The position numbers were made by a program, and so were the translations under genes. A stretch of DNA of 64,000 bases, from NCBI GenBank assembly GCA_022843385.1, contig JALHNT010000012.1:92839-156838 (forward strand), written 5' to 3'. The notes beneath the pieces were generated by a model, which was not told where the DNA came from, searched no databases, and saw only the letters and a program-made list of their open reading frames with translations. The DNA comes from Anaerolineae bacterium (GTDB lineage: Bacteria; Chloroflexota; Anaerolineae; Aggregatilineales; Phototrophicaceae). Positions 45,213 through 54,282 of this stretch are shown one piece after another; position 1 is the first letter of the stretch; the number at the start of each line of letters is the position of its first letter.

Positions 45213-46760
45213 ATGGCGGTCTCTGGTCAACAAACCCTGACGGGTGCGCCGGCAGCGGCGCATACGCAAACCAACCGGCTATTCATGTTGGGCGCAATTG
45301 CGGCGCTCATCCTGTTGGCGACCTTCCTGCTCTTATTCCGGCTCGATCAATACCCCGCGCCCTGGTATGACGAGGGATCGCATCTGCATGTTGCCAAGAA
45401 TTATGCGTTGTACGGCGTATATGCCGACTCCAGCAGCGAGGGGTATCGTCCGTTTGGCCCAGCCATCGGTGTCGGGCCAACGGTGATGCTGCCAGTCAGC
45501 GCTGCGTTTTCCATCTTCGGCGTCAGCATCCCAGCGGCGCGGGTGGTAATCGTGGTGTACAGCGCCCTGACATTGCTGGCGCTCTACGGCATCGCGTCAA
45601 CCTTTCTGGACTGGCGTTATGCCCTGCTGACAGTGCTGCTGGTGCTGCTGGCACCGACGCTGAAATTCGTTTACTACTCGCGCACAGTAGTCGGTGAAGT
45701 GCCTGGATTATTCTTCCTGGTGGCAGCACTGGCGCTGTGGCTGAAGGCCGGACGGTTAAGCCTTGTCCGGGTGGTGATCGTCGGCGTGTTGTTCGGGCTG
45801 TCGTGCATCACCAAGAACCAGTATGCCCTGTTCATCCTGCCAGGACTGTTCGTGTGTTGGATCGCCGATCTGGTGTGGTATCGCCAACGGCACTGGACGC
45901 ACTTCATCATCCCTGGTGTGCTGGCCGGGCTGATCTTCGGCGGTTGGCTATACATCGTCATTGTCCGGTTGGGGCAAGGGGACAGCTTCGCCGAAAATCT
46001 GGCAACGCTGCGGACAGCCAGCGAAGGCGCATTCGTGGTGCTGACCAGCGACAGCATCAACCGGGTGGCGCGCCTCATCAGCGACAGCGGGCTCTACGCT
46101 GCACTGTTCATTGCTGCCCTGCTCTATGGCCTGTTTCTGAGCCTGCCGCGTACCCGTGACGGTCAGCAGGTTGGTACTGTGATGGTGATGCTGCTGGTGT
46201 CGAGTGCCCTGTTCGCCGTCTCGTTGGGATGGGATCGGTACGGTTTCGCGCCAATGACGCTGAGTGCGCTGTTTGTAGCCCACCTGCTGCGCGATCTGCT
46301 GCGTGACTGGCAATGGCGCGCCATGCTGGAAAAACCGGCAGCGCGAGTAGTTGGTGCACTGGTGATGAGTTGGGCAGTGGTGATGATCGCCTTCCCGCTG
46401 GTGAATGAGGTGCAGTCCGTGCGGCAGCAAGGCAGCGGCGATGCCTATGCCGTAGCCGACTGGCTGAATGCCAACGTACCGCCCGATGTCATCATCGAGA
46501 CCTGGGAACAGGAATTGGCGGTGCTAACGGATCACAATTATCATTACCCGCCGCAGATCACGCTGGCGCACTCGGTAGCCGAAACCTGGGAAGGTGGGCC
46601 ACCGGTCAGCCAGTTTTATGACTTCCGCGATTACGTCGATCCGGCTTACGTCGTCTTCGGTCCGTTCCAGTATTATACCGGGCTGTATCTGCCGGAGCGT
46701 ATGACAGATTATGAATTGGCGGCTACAATAGGAACATACGAAATCTATAAGAAACGATAG
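45213..46760 (+). CDS. GT39-type (ArnT/PMT-like) membrane glycosyltransferase 1
   Basis: 515 residues from the ATG at 45213 with GGAGG five bases upstream; the frame is open further back into the previous gene, but that part is not used. About 11-12 membrane segments. The first extracytoplasmic loop has the acidic pair of the family (APWYDEGSHLHVAKNYALYGVY). A soluble C-terminal part ends ...YELAATIGTYEIYKKR. GT39/GT-C enzymes transfer a sugar from a polyprenyl-phosphate carrier to an acceptor outside the membrane. It would use the lipid-linked sugar made by the GT2/flippase pair. Confidence 0.82.
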   Translation: MAVSGQQTLTGAPAAAHTQTNRLFMLGAIAALILLATFLLLFRLDQYPAPWYDEGSHLHVAKNYALYGVYADSSSEGYRPFGPAIGVGPTVMLPVSAAFSIFGVSIPAARVVIVVYSALTLLALYGIASTFLDWRYALLTVLLVLLAPTLKFVYYSRTVVGEVPGLFFLVAALALWLKAGRLSLVRVVIVGVLFGLSCITKNQYALFILPGLFVCWIADLVWYRQRHWTHFIIPGVLAGLIFGGWLYIVIVRLGQGDSFAENLATLRTASEGAFVVLTSDSINRVARLISDSGLYAALFIAALLYGLFLSLPRTRDGQQVGTVMVMLLVSSALFAVSLGWDRYGFAPMTLSALFVAHLLRDLLRDWQWRAMLEKPAARVVGALVMSWAVVMIAFPLVNEVQSVRQQGSGDAYAVADWLNANVPPDVIIETWEQELAVLTDHNYHYPPQITLAHSVAETWEGGPPVSQFYDFRDYVDPAYVVFGPFQYYTGLYLPERMTDYELAATIGTYEIYKKR

Positions 46761-46768
46761 GCCGCTAC

Positions 46769-48856
46769 ATGCGCTGGATCGCCAGCCTCCACATCGTCTC
46801 CATCTTCATTGTTGGGCTGGTTGCAGGGCGGGTTCAGGCAAGCCCCGCCCTGCAGGATGAGCGCTGCGCTAACCCGCCGAATCCGGTGGTGGCGGAGAAC
46901 TGCCTGCCAGGCACAGATGCCTGGATCAACACCAATCGGACGCTGGATATTCAACTGTATCCTTCGACCGATAGCGTGAATGCCGGTGATACGGTTGAAT
47001 TCTTCGTCGACACGACAGCGCCGGAATACGACCTCAACATCTACCGACTAGGGTATTATGACGGGCTGGGTGGGCGATTGGTTCATAGCCGGAGCGGGCT
47101 GCCCGGACAGAATCAACCGAACTGCGCTCGCGCCGACGATACCGGGCTGCGTACCTGTAGCAACTGGCGCGTTTCCTATACCCTACAGATTCCTGCCGAC
47201 TGGGTCTCCGGCGTGTATGTGGCACAGGCCAGCCAGAGCACCGGTGGCACTAACGACACGGTGTTTGTGGTACGGCAGGATGAGCACGACGCGGCGATTC
47301 TGGTCCAGCAGAGCAATACCACTTTTCAGGCGTATAACGCTTATGGGGGCAAATCCACCTACTCCCACAGCAGCGGAGTCTGTCTGACGGTGGCCGATGC
47401 ACCGCGCGCTGTCAAGGTTTCGCTCAACCGCCCTTATATTCAGGGACAGTACGACCCCAATTTCTACGCCTATGCCGAATATCCGCTGCTGCGCTGGCTG
47501 GAACAGCAAGGCTATGATGTCACCTACTCGACCAACATGGATACCCACCGTTCCGGCAAAGCCGGGGCGCACAATCGTCTGCTCGATCATCAGGTGTTCA
47601 TCGCTTCTGGTCACGACGAATACTGGTCACAGGAGATGCGCGATGCCATCACCGCGGCGCGCGATGCCGGGGTGCATCTGGCCTTGTTCACCGCCAACAC
47701 CAGTTACTGGCGCGTCCGCTTTGAACCCGATCCGCTAACGCAGGAACCGGATAGTGTGATGGTCAGCTACAAGGCTATCGAAAGCGGCATCGAAGACCCA
47801 GTGTTGGCCACTAGCACCTGGCGCGATCCCAAACGGGTCAATCAACCGGAAAATGGCCTGCTGGGGGTGATGTATGGGGGCGAGCATGATTATTTCTTCT
47901 TCCCGCTGCGGGTTGATGCCGCCTTCGCCGATGATCGTCTCTATCGACATACTGGACTGGATGCCCTGCCGGCAGGGGCTTTCATCAACATCGGCGAGAA
48001 TACGATTGGTTGGGAATGGGATGTGCGGGTGGATAACGGCCAGGAACCGGCTGGCTTGACGCTGCTGGCACGGTCACCTGTGTTTGGTGCGATTGTGCAG
48101 GATGGGGGCAAAGCCTTTACGATGAATGCCGGCAGCGGATGGGCTGAAACCACCCGTTACATTGCGCCCAGTGGGGCGATTGTCTTCAGCAGTGGCACCA
48201 TCCTGTGGTCATGGGGACTGGGCGCACAAGGGATAGGGGCTGTGCCGCCCGATCCCTATATGAGCCAGATGACTTATAACCTGCTGGCGGATATGGGTGC
48301 GACACCGGCCACGCCTACCGATAACTTAATCCTGGACGGTTCCGGGCGACAAGCTCCACCTCTGCCCCAGGAGCGAGTGCGCCGGGCTGCCGACATCCGA
48401 CCACCGCAATTAAGGACACCGGAAATAACGATTGAAGGGGCAACGATCCGGGTGAAATGGGAGACGGATCTAGAGACCGTTGGCACGGTGATGATCGGTC
48501 ATGTCAGTGGACAGGTGGAAGAAAACGGTGCGGTCACCGCCACCTATGAGCGACAGCATGATGTGGTCATTGATCTTCACCCGATCGTTCCCAACGACAC
48601 CTACTATCTGCGAGTAATCGCCGCAACGCGCGATCAGGCTATCACAGTTTCAGATGAGATCCGCGTGGTCGCGGGCAGTGAAGGGCTGATTACCGACACG
48701 GCTTACCGGTTGCGGCCGCTGGCGAACCGGGCAGGCTGCTGGGCTCGTTCCAACCAGACTGGACTGGTGGTGATGGGCGCAGTGGGAATTGTGATGATCC
48801 TGCTGCTCATCTGGCGCTGGCGCGACGAACGACGTGCAGGACGCGCCAGGGCATGA
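46769..48856 (+). CDS. Exported N,N-dimethylformamidase-beta-like protein with C-terminal anchor
   Basis: 695 residues. Signal peptide at 1-24 (MRWIASLHIVSIFIVGLVAG, then RVQA). A beta domain follows (LDIQLYPSTDSVNAGDTVEFFVDTTAPEYDLNIYRLGYYDGLGGRLVH). Then comes the large DMFase-beta C-terminal-like domain: FQAYNAYGGKSTYSH, YAEYPLLRWLEQQGYDVTYSTNMD, VFIASGHDEYWSQEMRDAITAARDAGVHLALFTANTSYWRVRF, GGEHDYFFFPLRVDAAF and FSSGTILWSWGLG. A fibronectin-like domain with VKWETDLETVGTVMIG and one membrane helix (MGAVGIVMILLLIW) close the protein. It lies 8 bases after and overlaps by four bases before two GT39 genes, so a surface role linked to glycosylation is likely. Enzyme activity unproven. Confidence 0.8.
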   Translation: MRWIASLHIVSIFIVGLVAGRVQASPALQDERCANPPNPVVAENCLPGTDAWINTNRTLDIQLYPSTDSVNAGDTVEFFVDTTAPEYDLNIYRLGYYDGLGGRLVHSRSGLPGQNQPNCARADDTGLRTCSNWRVSYTLQIPADWVSGVYVAQASQSTGGTNDTVFVVRQDEHDAAILVQQSNTTFQAYNAYGGKSTYSHSSGVCLTVADAPRAVKVSLNRPYIQGQYDPNFYAYAEYPLLRWLEQQGYDVTYSTNMDTHRSGKAGAHNRLLDHQVFIASGHDEYWSQEMRDAITAARDAGVHLALFTANTSYWRVRFEPDPLTQEPDSVMVSYKAIESGIEDPVLATSTWRDPKRVNQPENGLLGVMYGGEHDYFFFPLRVDAAFADDRLYRHTGLDALPAGAFINIGENTIGWEWDVRVDNGQEPAGLTLLARSPVFGAIVQDGGKAFTMNAGSGWAETTRYIAPSGAIVFSSGTILWSWGLGAQGIGAVPPDPYMSQMTYNLLADMGATPATPTDNLILDGSGRQAPPLPQERVRRAADIRPPQLRTPEITIEGATIRVKWETDLETVGTVMIGHVSGQVEENGAVTATYERQHDVVIDLHPIVPNDTYYLRVIAATRDQAITVSDEIRVVAGSEGLITDTAYRLRPLANRAGCWARSNQTGLVVMGAVGIVMILLLIWRWRDERRAGRARA

Positions 48857-50475
48857 TGACGCCAGCGGCATTCCCGCGCCGCTATCTCCTGTTGGTATTG
48901 GGTGTAGCTCTGCTGGCGCGAACACTGCTGCTCGCCAGCGCTTCCGTCTCGTTACATGCGGATGAGGCCATCATCGGTTTGATGGCGCGGCATATTCTGG
49001 ACGGCGCGCGTCCCACCTTCTTCTATGGACAGGCCTATATGGGCAGCCTCGACCCCTGGCTGGTGGCGCTCGGCTTTCGGCTGCTGGGCGACTCGGTGCT
49101 GACGATCCGGCTGGTGCAGAGCGCGCTGTATCTGGTGGTGGTGGCGCTGGGTTTTGCGCTGGCCTGGCGTATCTCTGGCCGCCCGCTGATCGCACTGACG
49201 ACAGGGCTGCTGCTGGCCGCGCCGACGGTGAACACAGCACTGTATACGACAGCGACGCTGGGTGGCTACAACGAGACGCTGATCCTGGGTTCTCTCATCC
49301 TGATCTGGGGTTATGCGGTCAGCCACGAACAGCGCGGGTCAGCCTGGCGTTGGGGGATGCTGGGGTTGGTCGGCGGGCTGGGCTGGTGGACGAATGGCCT
49401 GATCGTGGCCTTCGCCGCGCCGGTGGGGTTGATGCTGCTCTATCGCTGGTGGAAGCCAACGCAACCGGATGGCCTGTCGCGCCAGCGCTTGATCGCTCTA
49501 GCACTATTGGCAGTTGCCGGGTTTGTGATCGGCAGCGCTCCCTGGTGGATTTTCGACATTCAGACTGGTGGCGCGGCCATTTCAACTTTCCTGCGCAGCC
49601 AGCAGACGGGGCAGTTCGCCGGCATCGGCATCAATTATGTGCCGCCGGAGCAGCGCGCACTCGGCCTGGCAGTGATCGGTCTGCCGACGCTGCTGGGGAT
49701 GCGTTTCCCCTGGTCATCCACCTATTTTGCCCTGCCGCTGGGGGTGGCGGTTCTGTTGATAGTGGTCATCGCCATCTACTGGCTGCTGCGCCGCGCCAAT
49801 CCCTTCCGGCCCGATGGACGTTGGCTGGCACTGGGGATACCTGGTCTGTTCTTCCTGATCTTTGTCGCCTCGACCTTCGGAGCTGATCCGACCGGGCGCT
49901 ACTTTTTGCCGTTGGCGCTGCCCGTGGCATTGGTCATCGCGGCGTTGGTCGAGTCGTTGCATCAGGCCGCTGCGCCTCGTTACCGGCTGGCAGTGTTAGG
50001 CATTCCGCTGTTTCTGCTGGCTTATCAAGGGCTGGGACAAATCACCGCAGCCCGTTCAGCACCGGGGCTGACAACCCAGTTCGACCTGGTCTCACACATC
50101 CCCAACGATCATGATGACGAGCTGATCGCCTTCCTGGATGAGCAGAACATTCAGCACGGCTACAGCAATTACTGGGTGACATTTCGTCTGGCCTTCCTGA
50201 CTGATGAACGGATACAGTTCAGCGCGGCGCTGCCGTATAAGGCTGATCTGAGTTATAACCCGGCGGATAACCGCTATCCACCGTATGTACAGGCGGTTGA
50301 GTCAGCCGAGCGCATCGCCATCATCACGACGCAGCTCCCTGAACTGGACGCCCAACTGGAAGTGATGCTCGATGAACAAGGACTGAGTTACCAGCAGCGG
50401 CAGATCGGCCTGTTTCACATCTACTACGACTTCGTGCCAGAGCGCCCACAATTGAGGCTGATCCTCAACTCTTGA
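48853..50475 (+). CDS. GT39-type (ArnT/PMT-like) membrane glycosyltransferase 2
   Basis: 540 residues; start overlaps the upstream stop (ATGATGA). The N-terminal helix is followed by the loop with the family acidic pair (SLHADEAIIGLMARHILDGARPTFFYGQAYMGSLDPWL). About ten further membrane segments and a soluble extracytoplasmic C-terminal part (HIPNDHDDELIAFLDEQNIQHGYSNYWVTFRLAFLTDERIQFSAALPYKA) complete it. It should transfer a lipid-linked sugar to an external acceptor. Being coupled to the DMFase-like protein suggests that this is its partner or target. Sequence clearly different from GT39-1, so a second linkage is possible. Confidence 0.83.
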   Translation: MMTPAAFPRRYLLLVLGVALLARTLLLASASVSLHADEAIIGLMARHILDGARPTFFYGQAYMGSLDPWLVALGFRLLGDSVLTIRLVQSALYLVVVALGFALAWRISGRPLIALTTGLLLAAPTVNTALYTTATLGGYNETLILGSLILIWGYAVSHEQRGSAWRWGMLGLVGGLGWWTNGLIVAFAAPVGLMLLYRWWKPTQPDGLSRQRLIALALLAVAGFVIGSAPWWIFDIQTGGAAISTFLRSQQTGQFAGIGINYVPPEQRALGLAVIGLPTLLGMRFPWSSTYFALPLGVAVLLIVVIAIYWLLRRANPFRPDGRWLALGIPGLFFLIFVASTFGADPTGRYFLPLALPVALVIAALVESLHQAAAPRYRLAVLGIPLFLLAYQGLGQITAARSAPGLTTQFDLVSHIPNDHDDELIAFLDEQNIQHGYSNYWVTFRLAFLTDERIQFSAALPYKADLSYNPADNRYPPYVQAVESAERIAIITTQLPELDAQLEVMLDEQGLSYQQRQIGLFHIYYDFVPERPQLRLILNS

Positions 50476-50525
50476 ACCCCATCCGAAGGATAAACTCCCC
50501 TCACAATTCGGTCAGGAGTCGAAAT

Positions 50526-50930
50526 CTAATGCTTATTCAGCACCTCGCTGAGGCTCACATCGCGATCTTTCAAGAAAGCGATGGCCTCATCAACCGTTTG
50601 AAGGACGCGAAAGCGGGTTTGTGTGAGCTGCACGGTCATGGAACTGAGAAAGCTAATCATCCTGTTATGGCTGATAAGCAAGATCCAGCCGAGATTCGGC
50701 TCTTTTCGATAGCTGCCAACTGAATCATCCGTCAGGAGGTTAAGCTTCATCGGAAATTTCTCTAGTTGTGTGGTATCGAGAATGCTGTGGAAGAGGAGGC
50801 CAGGCGATCCTTGTTGAATATAGGCAATCGAGTCCTGATTGGCTTGACGCATCTCGTCCAGGGTTATTTCACTGATGAAACGTACCAATGAAATCCGATT
50901 CTCGACTACCCAGCTCACATCATAGGGCAT
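50526..50930 (-). CDS. Hypothetical protein, possible SpoIIAA/STAS-like fold
   Basis: 134 residues; GGGAG nine bases before the ATG. The pattern YDVSWVVENRISLVRFISEITLDEMRQANQDSIAYIQQG, then SILDTTQLEKFPMKLNLLTD and a C-terminal helix DEAIAFLKDRDVSLSEVL, resembles small STAS/SpoIIAA-like proteins that carry an alpha/beta fold. No signal or membrane segment. It faces the glycan operon tail to tail. Family call is only a pattern judgement. Confidence 0.6.
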   Translation of the reverse strand: MPYDVSWVVENRISLVRFISEITLDEMRQANQDSIAYIQQGSPGLLFHSILDTTQLEKFPMKLNLLTDDSVGSYRKEPNLGWILLISHNRMISFLSSMTVQLTQTRFRVLQTVDEAIAFLKDRDVSLSEVLNKH

Positions 50931-51079
50931 TTGAACACGCTCCCAGCATAAAAGGACACCTCACAGCCACAGTCTAACCCATTTCCCGAAATGCGAGTCT
51001 TAACGTTTAACTACGATACGGTCACCCACGCCAAGTCATTTCTCGTGAATAGTGCTACAATACAGGGGAAGGAGACTCC

Positions 51080-52030
51080 ATGATCGCGATTCGCCCGGCC
51101 CAACTGGATGATACCCAGGGCATCAGCGCCCTATTCCGCCAACGCATCACTGTCTGGCAGCGCCTCAACGCCGCTGGTCGGGTGGAAGATGTCGATTATG
51201 CAACGCTGACGATCTATGAACGCTGGCTGCACGGTGGTCCCTGGATGAGCGCCGAGACCGCTGCCATTCACTTGAGCCGGCTGCTGTGCGGTGCGGGATT
51301 GCCGCTGGTGATGGAGATCGAGGGACAGCTCGTCGCCTATGCCGAAGCCTATCATGGGCAGGAGCCGGAGCCGTTCGGCAATCATCTGCACATCGGCGAG
51401 TTCATCATCGACCAGAACTTCACAGCACAAACGCTGGTGCTCCAGACCGCGCTGATGCAGCAGTTGGGAGCCGATGCCCGTCCACTAAAGGCGACACGGG
51501 TGACGATTAATGGATTATCGAATGATGCCGATGGGGAGGCATTTCTCGCGCGTTTCGGGTTGAACGCCCTGCAACGGATCAAGCGCTATACCCTTTCGGC
51601 CAAGTCGGGTCAGGGTTTTTATCGCGTGACCGATCATGCACCAGAACTGGCGTCGCAGATCAACCAGTGGTTTATGCCGGTTGGCCGGCTGAACAGCGCC
51701 CGCCAGCAGTGGGAAACGCTGTTTCCACGCACCTGGCACGCCATCCCGGAGATGAAGCAACGCCCGGCGCACCGGTTGCACATCACGGCTGCCGGGCAGG
51801 AGGCACTGGTTTTCGCCCAGCCACCATTATATATGCCGCGCGCGGTCGAGATCTATCTGTGGTCGCCCAAGCCCCTGACCAGCCAGATGATGACGGCGCT
51901 GCGCGATTGGGCGCACCGCGAAAATTACCGCAGCCTGATCCTGCCGGTCAGCGAAGCCAGCGCCGCAGTGCTGGGGAACGAAGCCGAGTGGGATGGCTAC
52001 ACACTAGATGTGTACGGAGTGACGATGTAA
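51080..52030 (+). CDS. GNAT-like N-acetyltransferase
   Basis: 316 residues; AAGGAG five bases before the ATG, TACAAT at 51056-51061 as a possible -10. The N-terminal half has GNAT features: MIAIRPAQLDDTQGISALFRQR, LVMEIEGQLVAYAEAYHG, HLHIGEFIIDQNFTAQTLVLQTALMQQLGAD and FLARFGLNALQRIKRY. The C-terminal half may be a second, degenerate GNAT domain (HRLHITAAGQEALVFAQPP, ILPVSEASAAVLG). The canonical Q/RxxGxG/A acetyl-CoA loop is not evident in the first domain, so activity is uncertain. The stop overlaps the next start. Confidence 0.7.
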   Translation: MIAIRPAQLDDTQGISALFRQRITVWQRLNAAGRVEDVDYATLTIYERWLHGGPWMSAETAAIHLSRLLCGAGLPLVMEIEGQLVAYAEAYHGQEPEPFGNHLHIGEFIIDQNFTAQTLVLQTALMQQLGADARPLKATRVTINGLSNDADGEAFLARFGLNALQRIKRYTLSAKSGQGFYRVTDHAPELASQINQWFMPVGRLNSARQQWETLFPRTWHAIPEMKQRPAHRLHITAAGQEALVFAQPPLYMPRAVEIYLWSPKPLTSQMMTALRDWAHRENYRSLILPVSEASAAVLGNEAEWDGYTLDVYGVTM

Positions 52031-53175
52031 TGGGGCAGCTTTCCCGCGATGGGCGCATCCTGATCGGCGCATTGATCGCGCTGGCCGTCCTTTCGGTCAT
52101 CAGTGTGCTGACGGCGGCCCCGCCCCCGGTGACGATTCCTCTTAGTGTTCGCAATCAAGATGAGCAGGGCGCTATGGCGCTGCGGTTGTGGCTGGAGCGC
52201 AGCGGTTATGAGGTGCGTGAACTGCTGGCGTGGGATGAGCTGAACCGGCTGGATGCGCTGTTCATCCTGCAACCGATTATCGATTACAGTCCGGCAGAAA
52301 TGGAGCGGCTGCGCGACTGGGTACAACGAGGCAATACGCTGGTGGTGGCCGGCGATCCGTGGCGGGTCAATCTGCTGCTGGAGGCTTTCCAGGTGCGGTT
52401 GGGGTCGCCGACGTTGGCGCAGGTGTTGGTTCCAGCGGCACCTACCCTGCTGCTACCCCCACTTTTGCCGGTAAGAATCAACGACTTCAGTCCGATTGAA
52501 ACGCAGCGCACCGACGCCATCATTCACCTCGCTTATCAGGGCGAGCCTGGGTTAATCTCGCTGAACGAAGGCGAGGGACGGCTATGGGTGTTGTCGGCAC
52601 TGGAGCCACTGACCAACCGGGGGCTGCGGGCCAGCGGCAGCGCGGAACTGGTACAGAACTGGCTGGCCGGGATGCCAGCGAATGCGCGCATCGGCTTCGA
52701 TGAGCAAGTGCATGGACTGGGCGAAACCGCGACGCCACCCGGTTTCAACGACTGGTTATTCCTGACGCCGGGTGGCTGGAGTGTGCTGGCGCTGGTGAGC
52801 ATCACCTTCATCTACATTGCAGTACGGGGACGACGCTTCGGGCGGATCGAGCCGCTGCCGAGTGACCGATTGCAGCGCGAGTCGGTCGAGTATGTGCAAG
52901 CAATGGGGACACTATTCCGGCGCACTGGTCAGCGCCGCGACATCCTTCAGCATTATGAGCAGCAGCTTCGACGCCGCCTTTCCGAGCGTTATGGACTTGA
53001 TCCCAAACTGCCGGCAGATGATCTAATACGGATAGCAACGACCTATGATGCCACACTCAGCAGCGACGAACTGCGCGATGTATTCACCCGCTTGCGCCCG
53101 GCCAACGTCACCGAAGCGCAGTTGATTGAGGCCGCGCTGGCGGTGGATGCGCTGTTGAACAAGCTGCGCACTTAA
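52030..53175 (+). CDS. DUF4350 domain-containing membrane protein
   Basis: 381 residues. The ATG shares one base with the preceding TAA (TAATG). A membrane segment near the N-terminus (LIGALIALAVLSVISVLTA) is followed by the DUF4350 domain: SVRNQDEQGAMALRLWLERSGYEVRELLAWDELNRLDALFILQPIIDYSPAEMERLRDWVQRGNTLVVAGD. A second membrane segment at about residues 242-262 (GWSVLALVSITFIYIAVRGRRFG) and a cytoplasmic helical tail (QRRDILQHYEQQLRRRLSERYGL) complete it. DUF4350 genes usually stand beside MoxR and DUF58 genes; here those are about 18 kb away. Confidence 0.85.
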   Translation: MGQLSRDGRILIGALIALAVLSVISVLTAAPPPVTIPLSVRNQDEQGAMALRLWLERSGYEVRELLAWDELNRLDALFILQPIIDYSPAEMERLRDWVQRGNTLVVAGDPWRVNLLLEAFQVRLGSPTLAQVLVPAAPTLLLPPLLPVRINDFSPIETQRTDAIIHLAYQGEPGLISLNEGEGRLWVLSALEPLTNRGLRASGSAELVQNWLAGMPANARIGFDEQVHGLGETATPPGFNDWLFLTPGGWSVLALVSITFIYIAVRGRRFGRIEPLPSDRLQRESVEYVQAMGTLFRRTGQRRDILQHYEQQLRRRLSERYGLDPKLPADDLIRIATTYDATLSSDELRDVFTRLRPANVTEAQLIEAALAVDALLNKLRT

Positions 53176-53288
53176 GCCGCTATTCAGCCAGCACGGGACA
53201 AGGCAATCAATCTACACCGGATGTTTCGTCGGTTACCAGCGGCTCATCGCGTCGTCTATGCTACCTGTCAGGCCAACGGGGTCGGTGC

Positions 53289-53317
53289 TTGTATTCGCCG
53301 GGTCGCTCTGCTAGAAT
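53289..53317 (+). promoter_or_regulatory. Predicted promoter of rpsB-tsf
   Basis: TTGTAT (53289-53294), 17-base spacer, TAGAAT (53312-53317). It lies 120 bases upstream of rpsB, leaving a long leader. The spacer length is ideal and the -10 matches five of six bases. Confidence 0.5.
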
Positions 53318-53324
53318 GCCCCTA

Positions 53325-53340
53325 ACGGTGACTTCACCGT
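53325..53340 (+). promoter_or_regulatory. 7-bp inverted repeat at the expected rpsB transcription start
   Basis: ACGGTGA-CT-TCACCGT, beginning eight bases after the predicted -10. It could be an operator or, if transcribed, a small 5' hairpin of the rpsB leader. Confidence 0.4.
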
Positions 53341-53436
53341 AATTTTCACACGTCTGGACTGAACGGTGTTGCCTGCGATGCAGGTTGCGGTTCAGGATGA
53401 AGGACGTGAATGTCAAACACCTAGAGGAGTTTCAAC

Positions 53437-54282
53437 ATGCCACATAATGTCACGATGAAGGCGCTGCTGGAAACGGGCGTCCACTTCGGTCACCGCACGC
53501 CTAAATGGAATCCGCGCATGGAGTCGTTCATCTTCACCCAGCGCAACGGCATCCATATCATCGACCTTCAGCAAACCCTGGCGAACATCAACAGCTATTA
53601 CGATCTGGTACGCGACAAGATTTCGGCTGGCGGCACGATCCTGTTCGTTGGTACCAAGCGCCAGGCTCAGGAAACCATCGTGGCTGAAGCCAATCGCTGC
53701 GGTATGCCCTACGTCAGCCATCGCTGGCTGGGTGGCACGCTCACCAACTGGCGCACCATCCGTGATCGCATCGACATGCTGAAGAAGCTGGAAAAACGGC
53801 GCGACGCCGGTGAGTTCGAACTGCTCACCAAAAAAGAAGCGCTGGTGATGAACCGCAAGATTGAGAAGCTGCAACTGCGTCTGGGCGGCATTCGCGATAT
53901 GAAGAAACTGCCCGACATCCTGTTGATTATCGATACCACCCGCGAATCGACGGCAGTCAAGGAAGCCAACACGATTGGCATCCCTGTGATGGCCGTGGCC
54001 GACACCAACTCCGACCCGGATTCGATTGACTTCATCATCCCCGGCAATGACGACGCGGTACGCGCCATCAAGCTGATCGTCGGTGCATTTGCCGATGCGG
54101 TGCTGGAAGGCAAGGCGATGCGCAAGGGTGAAGGCGACTCGGATGAACCGATGGTCGACAGCGGCAGCACCTACTTCTACGACAAGGATCAGGAAGAAAA
54201 CGACGAAGCCTATCTCGGTGCTTCGACGCTGGCGAAACTGCGCGACACGAAGTTGTTTGAAGACGAGGAAGAAAAAGCATGA
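53437..54282 (+). CDS. rpsB: 30S ribosomal protein S2
   Basis: 281 residues; GAGGAG seven bases before the ATG. Clear S2 sequence: [44 protein letters not shown] at the N-terminus, [89 protein letters not shown]. The C-terminal tail (from about residue 235) is acidic and longer than the core. It binds the small subunit near S1 and the platform. It overlaps tsf by four bases, the conserved rpsB-tsf order. Confidence 0.98.
   Translation: MPHNVTMKALLETGVHFGHRTPKWNPRMESFIFTQRNGIHIIDLQQTLANINSYYDLVRDKISAGGTILFVGTKRQAQETIVAEANRCGMPYVSHRWLGGTLTNWRTIRDRIDMLKKLEKRRDAGEFELLTKKEALVMNRKIEKLQLRLGGIRDMKKLPDILLIIDTTRESTAVKEANTIGIPVMAVADTNSDPDSIDFIIPGNDDAVRAIKLIVGAFADAVLEGKAMRKGEGDSDEPMVDSGSTYFYDKDQEENDEAYLGASTLAKLRDTKLFEDEEEKA

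Noticed and set aside
51667..52029. N-terminal extension of the DUF4350 protein by about 120 codons
   Set aside because: It overlaps the GNAT gene in another frame and lacks a domain; the TAATG overlap marks the true start at 52030.
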